Source: Zetaproteobacteria bacterium
GTDB taxonomy: Bacteria > Pseudomonadota > Alphaproteobacteria > Micavibrionales > Micavibrionaceae
Assembly: GCA_002747015.1 (NCBI GenBank)
Contig: NVXI01000003.1
Location: 133,517 to 172,011 of the forward strand
Reading direction: 5' to 3'
Length of the DNA: 38,495 nt
Positions 1 through 8,796 of the stretch are shown one piece after another. The notes beneath the pieces are model-generated. The model was not told the origin of the DNA. It did not search any database and saw nothing but the letters and a program-made list of their open reading frames with translations. Numbering within the stretch: position 1 is the stretch's first letter; every line of letters begins with the position of its first letter. Made by a program: the position numbers and the translations under genes.

Positions 1-189
1 CAGCATGACAATCTACCAATAGACTATCTAGACAAACGAAACATCGCGATAGAAAAGATTACCACGCAAGACATTAAAAACGTCGCAACAAGAATTCTAG
101 ACAGAAAGAATTTTACCACTATTCTAGTTGGTAATCCCAAAGGATTTGATAACGCAGAAATAATAACCCAATTACCAAATGTAGAATAA
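1..189 (+). CDS. M16 (insulinase-like) peptidase, C-terminal end only
   Basis: The window opens inside a reading frame that runs from base 1 to a TAA at 187-189. The 62 visible residues include NLPIDYLDKRN, followed by IEKITTQDIKNVATRILD and TTILVGNPKGF. This pattern of a helix, 'ITxxDIxxVAxRxL', then a final strand '(T)xxLVGxP' is typical of the last domain of M16 zinc metallopeptidases of the processing-protease/PqqL type. The catalytic HxxEH domain lies upstream of the window, so activity cannot be judged. The stop is only 11 bases before the pgi start, so the two genes probably share a transcript. The assignment rests on the C-terminal pattern alone. Confidence 0.68.
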   Translation, partial: QHDNLPIDYLDKRNIAIEKITTQDIKNVATRILDRKNFTTILVGNPKGFDNAEIITQLPNVE

Positions 190-200
190 CGAGCACTTAA

Positions 201-1775
201 ATGTTTAATCACCCAAAATACAGATCAAGAGCCAAGCTAGCAGAGTGGAAAGCATTATCTTCCCACAAAAAAAAGGTTGGTGATTTACACATAAAAACGC
301 TCTTCGAAGAAAATCCAGCACGATTTGAACATTATCATTTACGCCACGAAAATATTATGCTGGATTACTCAAAACAACCAATAACCCCAGAAACTCTTGA
401 TAAGCTTATGTCACTTGCCAAGGCTTGTAATGTTGAGAACTGGCGTCATAGAATGTTTACTGGCCAAGTCATCAATACATCTGAAAATCGTGCAGTCTTG
501 CATACAGCATTGCGCACCCCCGATAATACCCCCGTTATCGTTGAGGGTGAGGACATCATCCCACAAATCAGAACATCCTTAGCGCGTATGAAAAAATTCT
601 GCGATAAGCTACGTAAAGAAAAGAAATTTACTCATATTGTGAATATCGGCATTGGTGGCTCTGACCTTGCGCCCGCTATGGTTCACGAGGCATTAAAATA
701 TTATTCTGACCGCGATATTCATGTGCATTTTGTTTCCAACATGGATGGAACAAATTTGGTCGAAACATTACGTCTGATCGACCCAGAAAAAACATTATTT
801 ATTATCACGTCAAAAACTTTCACAACACAAGAGACCATGGCAAACGCACATAGTGCACGACAATGGCTACGTGAGAGACTGGGCGTTTATGATGTATCCA
901 AACATTTCATCGCGGCATCACTTAACATTGAAGCGACCAAAGAATTCGGTATTGATGAAGAACATGTTTTTCCGATTTGGGACTGGGTTGGCGGACGTTT
1001 TTCTCTATGGTCTACAATCGGATTGTCTTTTTGTATTGCCATCGGCTTTGACAATTTTCAAGCTCTATTAGATGGAGCGCACAGCATGGATCAGCATTTT
1101 TTAAACGCGCCAATGGATAAAAACATGCCCATTCTTATGGCAATGATTGGTATATGGCACAGAAATTTTATGGATCTGCCCACATTATCCATTACACCAT
1201 ATGATCAATACCTCAGACTATTGGTTCCTTACTTGCAGCAGTTAGACATGGAATCTAATGGTAAAGCAGTTGATCGTAAGAATCGGCCTGTTACCTACAA
1301 GACCGGCCCAGTTGTTTTGGGGGATATCGGTACAAATGCGCAACATGCCTATTTCCAGATTCTGCATCAAGGGTCTACCATTGTCCCATCAGATTTTATT
1401 TTAGTCGCAAAGACCCATAACCCAATTGGTGTACATCATAAAATGTTGTTATCCAACGCTCTTGCCCAATCAAAGGCTCTCATGGAGGGGAAAAAAGATG
1501 CTGATCCACACAGGTGTTTTGAAGGCAATCGGCCCAGCAATACCATTGTACTCGATGAACTCACGCCCTATACGCTTGGCTTGCTACTCGCACTTTATGA
1601 ACACAAAATTTTTGTTCAAGGTATCATCTGGAATATTAACAGCTTCGACCAATGCGGTGTAGAGCTGGGGAAAACGCTTGCTGGAGAAATTATCAAAAAC
1701 TTTGATAAAGACCCCAGAACCCTTCAAACAGATTCATCCACATGCGGTATTCTCGAACACCTGAAATCTTTATAA
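201..1775 (+). CDS. pgi: Glucose-6-phosphate isomerase
   Basis: This cytoplasmic enzyme interconverts glucose-6-phosphate and fructose-6-phosphate in glycolysis and gluconeogenesis. The 524-residue length is normal for the family. Visible signatures are GIGGSDLAPAM (sugar-phosphate binding, SIS fold), the PGI signature DWVGGRFSLWS, and the second signature ending SFDQCGVELGK. The catalytic residues expected from characterised PGIs are all in place: Glu351 in MESNGK, His382 in NAQHAYFQILHQG, and Lys491 in VELGK. The start ATG lies 11 bases after the stop of the M16 peptidase, which suggests co-transcription. The next gene begins 47 bases downstream with no clear terminator between. Confidence 0.97.
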   Translation: MFNHPKYRSRAKLAEWKALSSHKKKVGDLHIKTLFEENPARFEHYHLRHENIMLDYSKQPITPETLDKLMSLAKACNVENWRHRMFTGQVINTSENRAVLHTALRTPDNTPVIVEGEDIIPQIRTSLARMKKFCDKLRKEKKFTHIVNIGIGGSDLAPAMVHEALKYYSDRDIHVHFVSNMDGTNLVETLRLIDPEKTLFIITSKTFTTQETMANAHSARQWLRERLGVYDVSKHFIAASLNIEATKEFGIDEEHVFPIWDWVGGRFSLWSTIGLSFCIAIGFDNFQALLDGAHSMDQHFLNAPMDKNMPILMAMIGIWHRNFMDLPTLSITPYDQYLRLLVPYLQQLDMESNGKAVDRKNRPVTYKTGPVVLGDIGTNAQHAYFQILHQGSTIVPSDFILVAKTHNPIGVHHKMLLSNALAQSKALMEGKKDADPHRCFEGNRPSNTIVLDELTPYTLGLLLALYEHKIFVQGIIWNINSFDQCGVELGKTLAGEIIKNFDKDPRTLQTDSSTCGILEHLKSL

Positions 1776-1822
1776 GATTCCATCTATGTTAAAAAATTCA
1801 CTTTTATTATACACTATATAAA

Positions 1823-3130
1823 ATGCACCACATGATAAATGAAGACTTACCGCAACCCAAAAAACTTCCTATTGTAACACAGGATGAGCTTAATGAAGTA
1901 CTGGATCGCCATGCTATGTTTTTACGTGGTCAAATCGGCGGACAACGAGCGATGCTTCAATATAAAAACCTATCCCATCTTGATTTTTACAATCGTGATT
2001 TATCACATGCCGATTTTACTGGCTCTATGATGATGCATACTGATCTATCGCTTGGAACATATAAATGTGCATGCTTTTTTGCTTGCGACATGACAAATGC
2101 AGACCTATCACATTCAGACTTCTCCCGCAGTGATCTACGCGGTTCTTATCTTGCTGGCGCAAATATGTCTGGAACCGACCTGACCGATGCAGATATGCGT
2201 GAAGGGAAGATCATGGAAAAAAGCACCGGCGGCGGCTTGGTTAATCGCCCCCGTACAGGCGGAGAAGGAACAAAAACAATTCTAACAGGTGCGCGCCTAA
2301 CCAATGCAAATTTATCCAATGTTCGCGCCAACTCAGCCGACTTTACGGATGCAGATCTTTCCAGCGCAAATATAAGCGATGCGAAGTTTAGCCAGTCAAT
2401 ATTTAAAGGAGCCAACTTAACAAATACAAACTTCACTGGAACCGACCTGACACATAGTGATATGAATAACGCCATTTTACTTGGTTCAATTATGACAGAC
2501 ACAGAGCGCCTTGGCATTAAAAACACCAACATGATAACATCAAGAACCCTTGGCGAAAAAATAGAAGATAACGACAAAACACTAGAAGAACTTCTGCACG
2601 AACACACTCTGTGGGTTAAAACCGCTGGAAAAAAGGGGCAGCAGCTTAATTTAAGCCATTATGACTTGCGTAGTGCAACTGATTTAAACCTTTTACCACT
2701 GACCGCTATTCGTGCCACTGATGCCTCATTTCTAGGGATGGATTTATGCAATGCCTCAATGCAAAGCACAACGCTTGATCGATCTGACTTCCGTGATTGT
2801 TACATGGAAAATGTTGATTTACGTGGATCCAGCTTAAGAAAAGTTAAAATGACACGTGTAACCCTGCGCGGTGCACGTCTTAGCCCTCTACAATTTGGCC
2901 GAAACAATGAACGTGTAAATCGTGTAGATCTTAGCGGAGCAGACTTACGCTTCTCTCACCTACAAGACATAGATTTACGCGATGCCATCATGATTGGCAC
3001 TGATTTAACCCATGCCGATTTGACAGGCGCCGACCTGCGACGCGCAGATTTAACAGACGCAATATTCAAAAATACCTGCCTAGATAATGCAAATTTAAAA
3101 GACACAATTATCGATGTGAATTCGCTTTAA
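1823..3130 (+). CDS. Pentapeptide-repeat protein with two repeat blocks
   Basis: The 435-residue product is built mostly from A(D/N)LXX-type pentapeptides (for example SHADF, TNADL, SHSDF, RSDLRG, TDADL). Such repeats fold into a right-handed quadrilateral beta helix. There are two blocks, about residues 45-230 and 275-435. Each is introduced by a similar short helical stretch: LNEVLDRHAMFLRGQIGG near residue 24 and LEELLHEHTLWVKTAGKKG near residue 252. A Gly-rich insertion (GGGLVNRPRTGGEG, about residue 135) interrupts the first block. No signal peptide or membrane segment is visible, so it should be cytoplasmic. ATGs at 1823 and 1832 are both possible starts, and neither has a strong ribosome binding site. 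The family has no single function (some members mimic DNA or protect gyrase), so none is assigned. Confidence 0.93.
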   Translation: MHHMINEDLPQPKKLPIVTQDELNEVLDRHAMFLRGQIGGQRAMLQYKNLSHLDFYNRDLSHADFTGSMMMHTDLSLGTYKCACFFACDMTNADLSHSDFSRSDLRGSYLAGANMSGTDLTDADMREGKIMEKSTGGGLVNRPRTGGEGTKTILTGARLTNANLSNVRANSADFTDADLSSANISDAKFSQSIFKGANLTNTNFTGTDLTHSDMNNAILLGSIMTDTERLGIKNTNMITSRTLGEKIEDNDKTLEELLHEHTLWVKTAGKKGQQLNLSHYDLRSATDLNLLPLTAIRATDASFLGMDLCNASMQSTTLDRSDFRDCYMENVDLRGSSLRKVKMTRVTLRGARLSPLQFGRNNERVNRVDLSGADLRFSHLQDIDLRDAIMIGTDLTHADLTGADLRRADLTDAIFKNTCLDNANLKDTIIDVNSL

Positions 3131-3222
3131 AATCTTGTAAATGCAACTTAATCCACTCTATTTCCTATATTTTCAACATAGTTTTACTGACACCCTTAAT
3201 ATATGAATATATAGTTCTTTTT

Positions 3223-5040
3223 ATGCGTATACGATATTTACCTGAAAACTTAATAAACCAGATTGCTGCTGGCGAAGTGGTCGAGCGTCCTGCCGCCGCG
3301 ATTAAAGAGCTTATCGAAAACTCTATTGATGCGGACTCTACAGAAATTAATATTGATATTCAAGCGGGCGGGAAAAGCAGGATTGTTATCTCTGATAACG
3401 GTTTTGGTATGAGTGCAGAAGAATTAACCGCCGCGCTGGACAGACATGCCACATCAAAACTACCAAATGATGATCTTCTCAATATTGCATATTTAGGGTT
3501 TCGTGGTGAGGCATTGGCATCCATCGCCGCAGTATCGCGCACAAAAATACAAACCAATGACCGAGAAACAGGCGAAAGTTGGGAAATAAACTGCGCGGCA
3601 GGTAAAAAATTTGAAATCACCCCATGCGCACACCCCAAAGGAACACGCATTGAGATTTGTGACTTGTTCTATGCAACACCTGCACGGCTTAAATTCCAAA
3701 AAACAGAGCGAGCGGAATTCATGGCGATTAAAGACACGGTGAACCGCCTTGCAATGGCATATCCCAATATCACGTTTAAATTAACGCATGATGGCACGCA
3801 AAAACTCAACTTAACCGCAGTTCTTAACTCACAAAGCAGATTATCATCCATTTTAGGGCGAGAGTTTGGTGAAAATTCTATGGAAATAACAGCAGAACGA
3901 GAAGGGATAAAACTACGTGGATACGCCGCTCTACCAACATATCATCGCGGAACATCACAACATCAATATCTATTTGTAAACGGGCGGTCTGTACGTGATA
4001 AACTGCTTCATGGTTGTGTGCGTGCCGCATATAGAGATGTGCTACACCGCGATCGCCACCCTGTCCTTGCCCTGTTCATTGAGTTACCTACGACCGATGT
4101 AGATGTAAACGTCCACCCAGCCAAAACAGAGGTACGTTTTCGTGATCCTCAACTGATCCGTGGCATGATTATCAGCGCGTTAAAACATGCCATCCACGAA
4201 GGAGGTTTTCAAACCTCCAGCACCATATCCGCAGCCACCATTGGTGCATTTAGACCTGGAAATCATAACGCGCCCTCCTTGCCGATGCATCGCGGAGCCA
4301 CACCTGCTGTCCCCAGATCATATGCGTATGGCAATCTTGCAGAAGCCGCACACCAGCTCTATGACCCTCAAACGTCTCTGACACATGACATGGCACCTGT
4401 TGCAAAATTTGAACACGTGCCAGATATTACACCCGACGATCAAATTCATCTATCAAAGTACCCATTAGGCGCTGCGCGCGCACAAATACATGAAAATTAT
4501 ATCATCGCACAAAGCGAGAATGGTCTGGTTATTGTTGATCAACATGCCGCGCATGAACGACTTGTCTATGAACGTTTCAAAACACAAATGGCAGAAGCAG
4601 AAATAATTAAACAGGGGCTGCTTACACCTGAGATTATTGAACTGGAAGAAACACAGGCACAAAGATTGTTAGAACATGCACCAAGCCTAGAAAAATTAGG
4701 CCTTGAGATCGAAGCGTTTGGAAATGGCGCGATTGCAGTGCAAAGCCTGCCCGCTTTACTAGGTGCAAACGTAGACATAAAACGCCTCATATATAATCTG
4801 GTGGATGAGCTTCTAGAGAATGACCAATGCAATGTTCTGGAAACAAACTTAAACGAAATTTTATCAAGTATGGCATGCCATGGCTCTGTGCGCTCTGGAC
4901 GTCGCTTAAACGTAGATGAAATGAACGCGTTACTACGTCAGATGGAAGAAACGCCATTATCAGGACAATGTAATCATGGCAGACCCACATATGTTGAATT
5001 ATCATTAAAAGACATTGAACGATTATTTGGTCGGCGTTAA
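3223..5040 (+). CDS. mutL: DNA mismatch repair protein MutL (endonuclease type)
   Basis: MutL couples MutS mismatch recognition to strand incision and excision. The N-terminal GHKL ATPase is clear: ENSIDAD, DNGFGMS, the TSKL element and GFRGEAL, followed by GTRIEICDLFYATPARLKF. A variable linker covers about residues 330-420. The C-terminal dimerisation/nuclease domain carries DQHAAHERLVYE from Asp439, which fits the DQHA(x)2E(x)4E metal motif, together with ACHGSVRSG, CNHGRP and a terminal FGRR. These motifs mark the MutL class that nicks DNA itself in bacteria lacking MutH. The 605-residue length is normal. The ATG at 3223 places MRIRYLPENLINQIAAGEVV at the N-terminus, matching the family. 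A 92-base gap precedes it, so it may have its own promoter. Confidence 0.97.
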   Translation: MRIRYLPENLINQIAAGEVVERPAAAIKELIENSIDADSTEINIDIQAGGKSRIVISDNGFGMSAEELTAALDRHATSKLPNDDLLNIAYLGFRGEALASIAAVSRTKIQTNDRETGESWEINCAAGKKFEITPCAHPKGTRIEICDLFYATPARLKFQKTERAEFMAIKDTVNRLAMAYPNITFKLTHDGTQKLNLTAVLNSQSRLSSILGREFGENSMEITAEREGIKLRGYAALPTYHRGTSQHQYLFVNGRSVRDKLLHGCVRAAYRDVLHRDRHPVLALFIELPTTDVDVNVHPAKTEVRFRDPQLIRGMIISALKHAIHEGGFQTSSTISAATIGAFRPGNHNAPSLPMHRGATPAVPRSYAYGNLAEAAHQLYDPQTSLTHDMAPVAKFEHVPDITPDDQIHLSKYPLGAARAQIHENYIIAQSENGLVIVDQHAAHERLVYERFKTQMAEAEIIKQGLLTPEIIELEETQAQRLLEHAPSLEKLGLEIEAFGNGAIAVQSLPALLGANVDIKRLIYNLVDELLENDQCNVLETNLNEILSSMACHGSVRSGRRLNVDEMNALLRQMEETPLSGQCNHGRPTYVELSLKDIERLFGRR

Positions 5041-5068
5041 GGCCTATGTACATCAACAAGGATTTATT

Positions 5069-5617
5069 ATGAATGAAAATGTAAAGACCAAGCTAACAAA
5101 AGAACAAAAAAAAATTCTGACTTTTTATATCGTGTTTTTTACCTCAATATTTATATCCCTGATCCCTGTCAATATTGCATCCATATTCGCAATTATGATC
5201 TGTGTGTGCACTTTATCTGCTCTTTATTCTGTACGCAGTACGGCCGAAGAAGATGGTCTTACTGAAAATCATATGACGTACCTCATCAAAACATTTTGGT
5301 ATGCCAACCTCTATATTGTTATCGCCAGTTTAGGAAGCCTTCTCTACCTCACCATTTTCGTAAATTACATTGCACTTCAACCTTGTGTATCAGCTATCTC
5401 AGATCATTGGACATATATAATCCGTCAAGGCACATTTGAACTTATCTCAAAAATCATGAAACCATGTGGTGTCGACTTCTATAACAAAAACCAACATCAC
5501 CTTATAATAGCAGCTTTTATTGCATTTTCTCCGTCATTGTTCTACCTTCTACTTCGTTGTATCAAAGGATGGGTTCTAATTATGAAGAATAAACACATTC
5601 CAACCAATAAATTATAA
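5069..5617 (+). CDS. Small integral membrane protein, DUF4870-like
   Basis: The product has 182 residues when started at the ATG at 5069, which has AAGGA seven bases upstream. An upstream in-frame start at 5015 would overlap mutL and has less support. The sequence has a Lys-rich N-terminus and about four hydrophobic segments (roughly residues 18-36, 36-50, 72-100 and 145-165). The pattern 'ENHMTYLIKTFWYANLYIV' followed near the C-terminus by 'LLLRCIKGWVLIMKNK' resembles the 'H..FQIRTFW...' and 'RCIKGL..L' elements of small DUF4870/YidI-type inner-membrane proteins. That similarity is from memory and weak. It probably shares a transcript with the next gene, 21 bases downstream. Function is unknown. 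Confidence 0.6.
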   Translation: MNENVKTKLTKEQKKILTFYIVFFTSIFISLIPVNIASIFAIMICVCTLSALYSVRSTAEEDGLTENHMTYLIKTFWYANLYIVIASLGSLLYLTIFVNYIALQPCVSAISDHWTYIIRQGTFELISKIMKPCGVDFYNKNQHHLIIAAFIAFSPSLFYLLLRCIKGWVLIMKNKHIPTNKL

Positions 5618-5638
5618 ATTTAATTAGGGTGTAAAATA

Positions 5639-8110
5639 ATGAAAAACAAGGCAATTTCCTTCTATACGGCTGTCTTCTTATTATCGGGTCTGGTTATGGC
5701 TCTACAAATTCTGCAATCACGTATTTTTTCAGTAACATCTTGGTACCACTTATCATTTTTGGTTATCAGCATGGCTATGTTTGGCTTAACCATGGGTGCG
5801 CTCAAAATTTATAAATCTAAAGAAGAAGATCAACGCAAGAATTACGGCCTTATCGCGCGAAAACACTCTATCGCTTTTGGCTTTTTCATTCTTATTGGTC
5901 TGACTGCACAACTCTTCATTCCGCTTATTTCACGTGATGCACTCCAGACTTTTGCAACGCTTCCTGTTGCTGCTTTTGCCACTGGTATTGCCTATTATCA
6001 TGCAGGTATTGCGATCACAGTCTGCTTGACGCGCGCGCCCTTTCCTGTTGGAAGAACCTACGGCATTGACCTATTGGGTGCAGGACTTGGCTGTATCGGC
6101 GCATTATTACTTATGGAGACAGTCGACACACCGTCTGCAATCTTGTTTTTATCAAGCATAGCCTTTGTTTCAGCCCTACTTTTCCCTATCTCTGATACGG
6201 ATAAACAAGAAGTAACACTGGGGCATCATACAATAAACCTTAAGAAAACTGCCCTTATTTTCTGCATGGCAACCTTCACCGTTGGTGCACTTAATGTTGC
6301 CAGCCCAACACCTTTTTTATATCCATTATGGATAAAAAATAAAATTATCAAAATGTCCTATATCGATTACGAGGAATGGAATTCAATTTCTCGTGTTACA
6401 GTTATGAACGAAGAAGTCGACATAGCCCCTTATGTTTGGGGACCATCACCAATCATACCCGACATAAAAGTAACAGGTAAATACTTGGTAATTGATGGCG
6501 ATGCTGGTACGCCTATCACTAAATTTGATGGCGATTTTAGTAAACATAGATATCTTGAATTTGACGTAACCAATGTTGCATACAGCTTACCGAACATTAA
6601 AAAATCGGCAATCGTCGGTGTTGGTGGTGGACGTGATCTACTCTCTGCCAAATATTTTGGTGTCGAAGAAGTCACTGCATTGGATGTTAATCCGGTTCAA
6701 ATAAAGCTATTAAGAGACCATCCAGAATTTAGAGAATACGCAAATCTATATAATCAGCCTGGTGTTAAAATTATCAATGAAGAAGCCAGAAGTTGGTTTC
6801 GGAAAAACACTGAGAAGCTCGACCTTATTCAGATGAGTTTGATTGATACATGGGCCGCAACTGGTGCAGGTGCATTTGCTCTATCGGAAAATGGCCTCTA
6901 TACAGTTGAAGCATGGTCAATCTTCATGGATGATTTAAGTGAACATGGCGTATTCACAGTCAGTCGCTGGTCAGCCGATGTTATGGATGATACAGGACGC
7001 ACCTTGGCCGTGGCAATGGCAACCCTATTCGCCCAAGGCATAGATAATGTAAGCGATCATATCATTATGATTAATTCGCATGTAATTGCCACAACACTTG
7101 TTTCCAAAACACCCTTCACACCGCAGCAAATTGCAGCACTAGAAAAAACAGTAAAAGACAAACAATACGGTATTATCATGATGCCCGGCCATCCGATCAA
7201 AAAAGGCATATTACAAGAGATAATCGTTGCAAAAACTTTGAAAGAACTTAACGAAATTGCAGATAAACAATTCTATGATGTTTCACCTTCAACAGATATG
7301 CGTCCATTTTTCTTTAATCAAGCACGCCTGACAAAACCGCTCGCTGTAATCAAATTGGTTTTAACGCCACAAAAAGATGGGCACGAGGTTTTCCACGGTC
7401 AAGTCAAAGCGACATTTAACCTCTATACCATCATTGTTTTCTCTTTCTTTATGGTCGCATTTGTTATTATCGCCCCCCTATTAAAGACAGTAGAAGACAA
7501 AAGCAGTACATATATAAAGGCAGGCACTCTCTATTTCATACTCATCGGACTAGGGTTTATGTTTATGGAGATCTCCCTATTGCAAGCCTTCGGTATATTC
7601 CTTGGCCACCCAATTTACGGCCTAAGTGTTGTTTTATTCAGTCTTATTATTGCGGCTGGTGTTGGTAGTCTGGTTTCAGAGAAATTACCACTTAACACCC
7701 TTCCCAGACAAATCATATGGTGTTTAACCACCTGTGGGTACGGTATTTTCCTATCCTTTATCTTACGTGATGTATTCTATAATTATGCAGAAGTCGATGT
7801 CATTATGCGTGTCTTAGTCAGCGTCGCCATTATCTCACCTGCCGGCATACTTATGGGCTTCGGATTTCCAACAGGATTAAGTCTAACAGAACACTTTGAT
7901 TCAAGGGCAACAGCGTGGTTCTGGGGTATTAACGGCGCATCTGGAGTATTGGGAAGCTCACTTGCAATTGCTTTAAATATCACTATGGGAATTGATAAAA
8001 CATTAATCGTTGCAGGTCTGTGCTATGCACTACTTAGTATATCGTTCATCACTTTGGCACAATGCAAAAAGAACGCTTCAGCAATACGTGTTCATAAGAA
8101 AGAAATATAA
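5639..8110 (+). CDS. Membrane-embedded spermidine-synthase-like protein
   Basis: This 823-residue protein has three parts: about six hydrophobic segments (residues 1-225), a soluble Rossmann domain (about 235-560), and another six or so membrane segments (about 595-810). The Rossmann part holds the SAM/decarboxy-SAM binding loop IVGVGGGRDLL (Gly327 onward) and the ribose-binding acid in TALDVNP (Asp349), as in spermidine synthases and related methyltransferases. The usual catalytic 'DxxDP' region is replaced by SLIDTWAATGAGAFALSENG, a sequence typical of bacterial 'fused MFS/spermidine synthase' proteins of unknown activity. True aminopropyltransferase activity is therefore doubtful. An AGGG-containing ribosome binding site precedes the ATG. 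The 3' end overlaps the convergent ATP12 gene by 19 bases. Confidence 0.8.
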   Translation: MKNKAISFYTAVFLLSGLVMALQILQSRIFSVTSWYHLSFLVISMAMFGLTMGALKIYKSKEEDQRKNYGLIARKHSIAFGFFILIGLTAQLFIPLISRDALQTFATLPVAAFATGIAYYHAGIAITVCLTRAPFPVGRTYGIDLLGAGLGCIGALLLMETVDTPSAILFLSSIAFVSALLFPISDTDKQEVTLGHHTINLKKTALIFCMATFTVGALNVASPTPFLYPLWIKNKIIKMSYIDYEEWNSISRVTVMNEEVDIAPYVWGPSPIIPDIKVTGKYLVIDGDAGTPITKFDGDFSKHRYLEFDVTNVAYSLPNIKKSAIVGVGGGRDLLSAKYFGVEEVTALDVNPVQIKLLRDHPEFREYANLYNQPGVKIINEEARSWFRKNTEKLDLIQMSLIDTWAATGAGAFALSENGLYTVEAWSIFMDDLSEHGVFTVSRWSADVMDDTGRTLAVAMATLFAQGIDNVSDHIIMINSHVIATTLVSKTPFTPQQIAALEKTVKDKQYGIIMMPGHPIKKGILQEIIVAKTLKELNEIADKQFYDVSPSTDMRPFFFNQARLTKPLAVIKLVLTPQKDGHEVFHGQVKATFNLYTIIVFSFFMVAFVIIAPLLKTVEDKSSTYIKAGTLYFILIGLGFMFMEISLLQAFGIFLGHPIYGLSVVLFSLIIAAGVGSLVSEKLPLNTLPRQIIWCLTTCGYGIFLSFILRDVFYNYAEVDVIMRVLVSVAIISPAGILMGFGFPTGLSLTEHFDSRATAWFWGINGASGVLGSSLAIALNITMGIDKTLIVAGLCYALLSISFITLAQCKKNASAIRVHKKEI

Positions 8111-8796
8111 TCTTCTGCGGCCTTAAAGTCCTGCAGAGCCGCTTTTTTAGCTTTTTCTAACATGGGATCACTGCCGTATTTCTCGGCGTTATATAGGGCA
8201 TCCTTGAATGTCTCTTCGACAAAACACGCTTTAAGCACATCATCGGCCGAAGTCGATCCGTGTAAAACAGCCAAGGCAATGATAAGTGACCCACTAACCG
8301 AGGTTACCAGTTGCAAAATCGTGAAATGCGCATCATCTAACGCATAGACATAGCGCGCAACGGCCTCATGTACCTCCACAGGGTGCTTCACGGCCTCTAA
8401 CGATGTTGTCGTACGTAGAACATACCCAAACTCGCTCTCAAACCCATCTAAAAATGGCTGCCAGCTCTCGTGTTGTAATGTTACCAAGCCCTCGGGCTGC
8501 GCCGCGGGATAGCACAATAGATCTGTGTTTAGGTATTTCAATACAGCAGCACACATCACATCACGCTCTGCCGATACGCGATCAATTTGTGTATTTAGAA
8601 TCTGAGTAAATGGCATCGAATCAGGAATAATATCCTCTGTTTGAGCGTCCCACTCTTGCATAAGACGCAAGGCTATATTTTTGTTCGGTGCACATAGGAA
8701 TGCTTTCGCTTTTGTTTTCACCGGCCGATCATCAAGTAATATATAATAACCATCCTGTACCTTTTCAATGGAAACAAGTTTATAGAAACGCTTCAT
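8092..8796 (-). CDS. ATP12-family F1-ATPase assembly chaperone
   Basis: ATP12 proteins bind the free alpha subunit of F1-ATPase and assist hexamer assembly in alphaproteobacteria and mitochondria. The 234-residue product has the family layout. An N-terminal beta-rich part contains YYILLDDRPVKTKAKAFLCAP and then EWDAQTEDIIPDSMPFTQI. The second half is helical with LNTDLLCYPAAQPEGLV, QHESWQPFLDGFESEFG, and a final region with LQLVTSVSGSLIIALAVLHG. The ATG overlaps the stop of the upstream AsmA-like gene by one base (TAATG), which suggests translational coupling. Its end overlaps the convergent membrane-protein gene by 19 bases. Confidence 0.9.
   Translation of the reverse strand: MKRFYKLVSIEKVQDGYYILLDDRPVKTKAKAFLCAPNKNIALRLMQEWDAQTEDIIPDSMPFTQILNTQIDRVSAERDVMCAAVLKYLNTDLLCYPAAQPEGLVTLQHESWQPFLDGFESEFGYVLRTTTSLEAVKHPVEVHEAVARYVYALDDAHFTILQLVTSVSGSLIIALAVLHGSTSADDVLKACFVEETFKDALYNAEKYGSDPMLEKAKKAALQDFKAAEDYISFL

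Noticed and set aside
2146..2607. 153-residue open frame antisense to the pentapeptide gene
   Set aside because: It mirrors the repetitive A(D/N)LXX codons on the other strand, is rich in Ser/Val/Arg, has no recognisable domain and lies wholly inside a clear gene.
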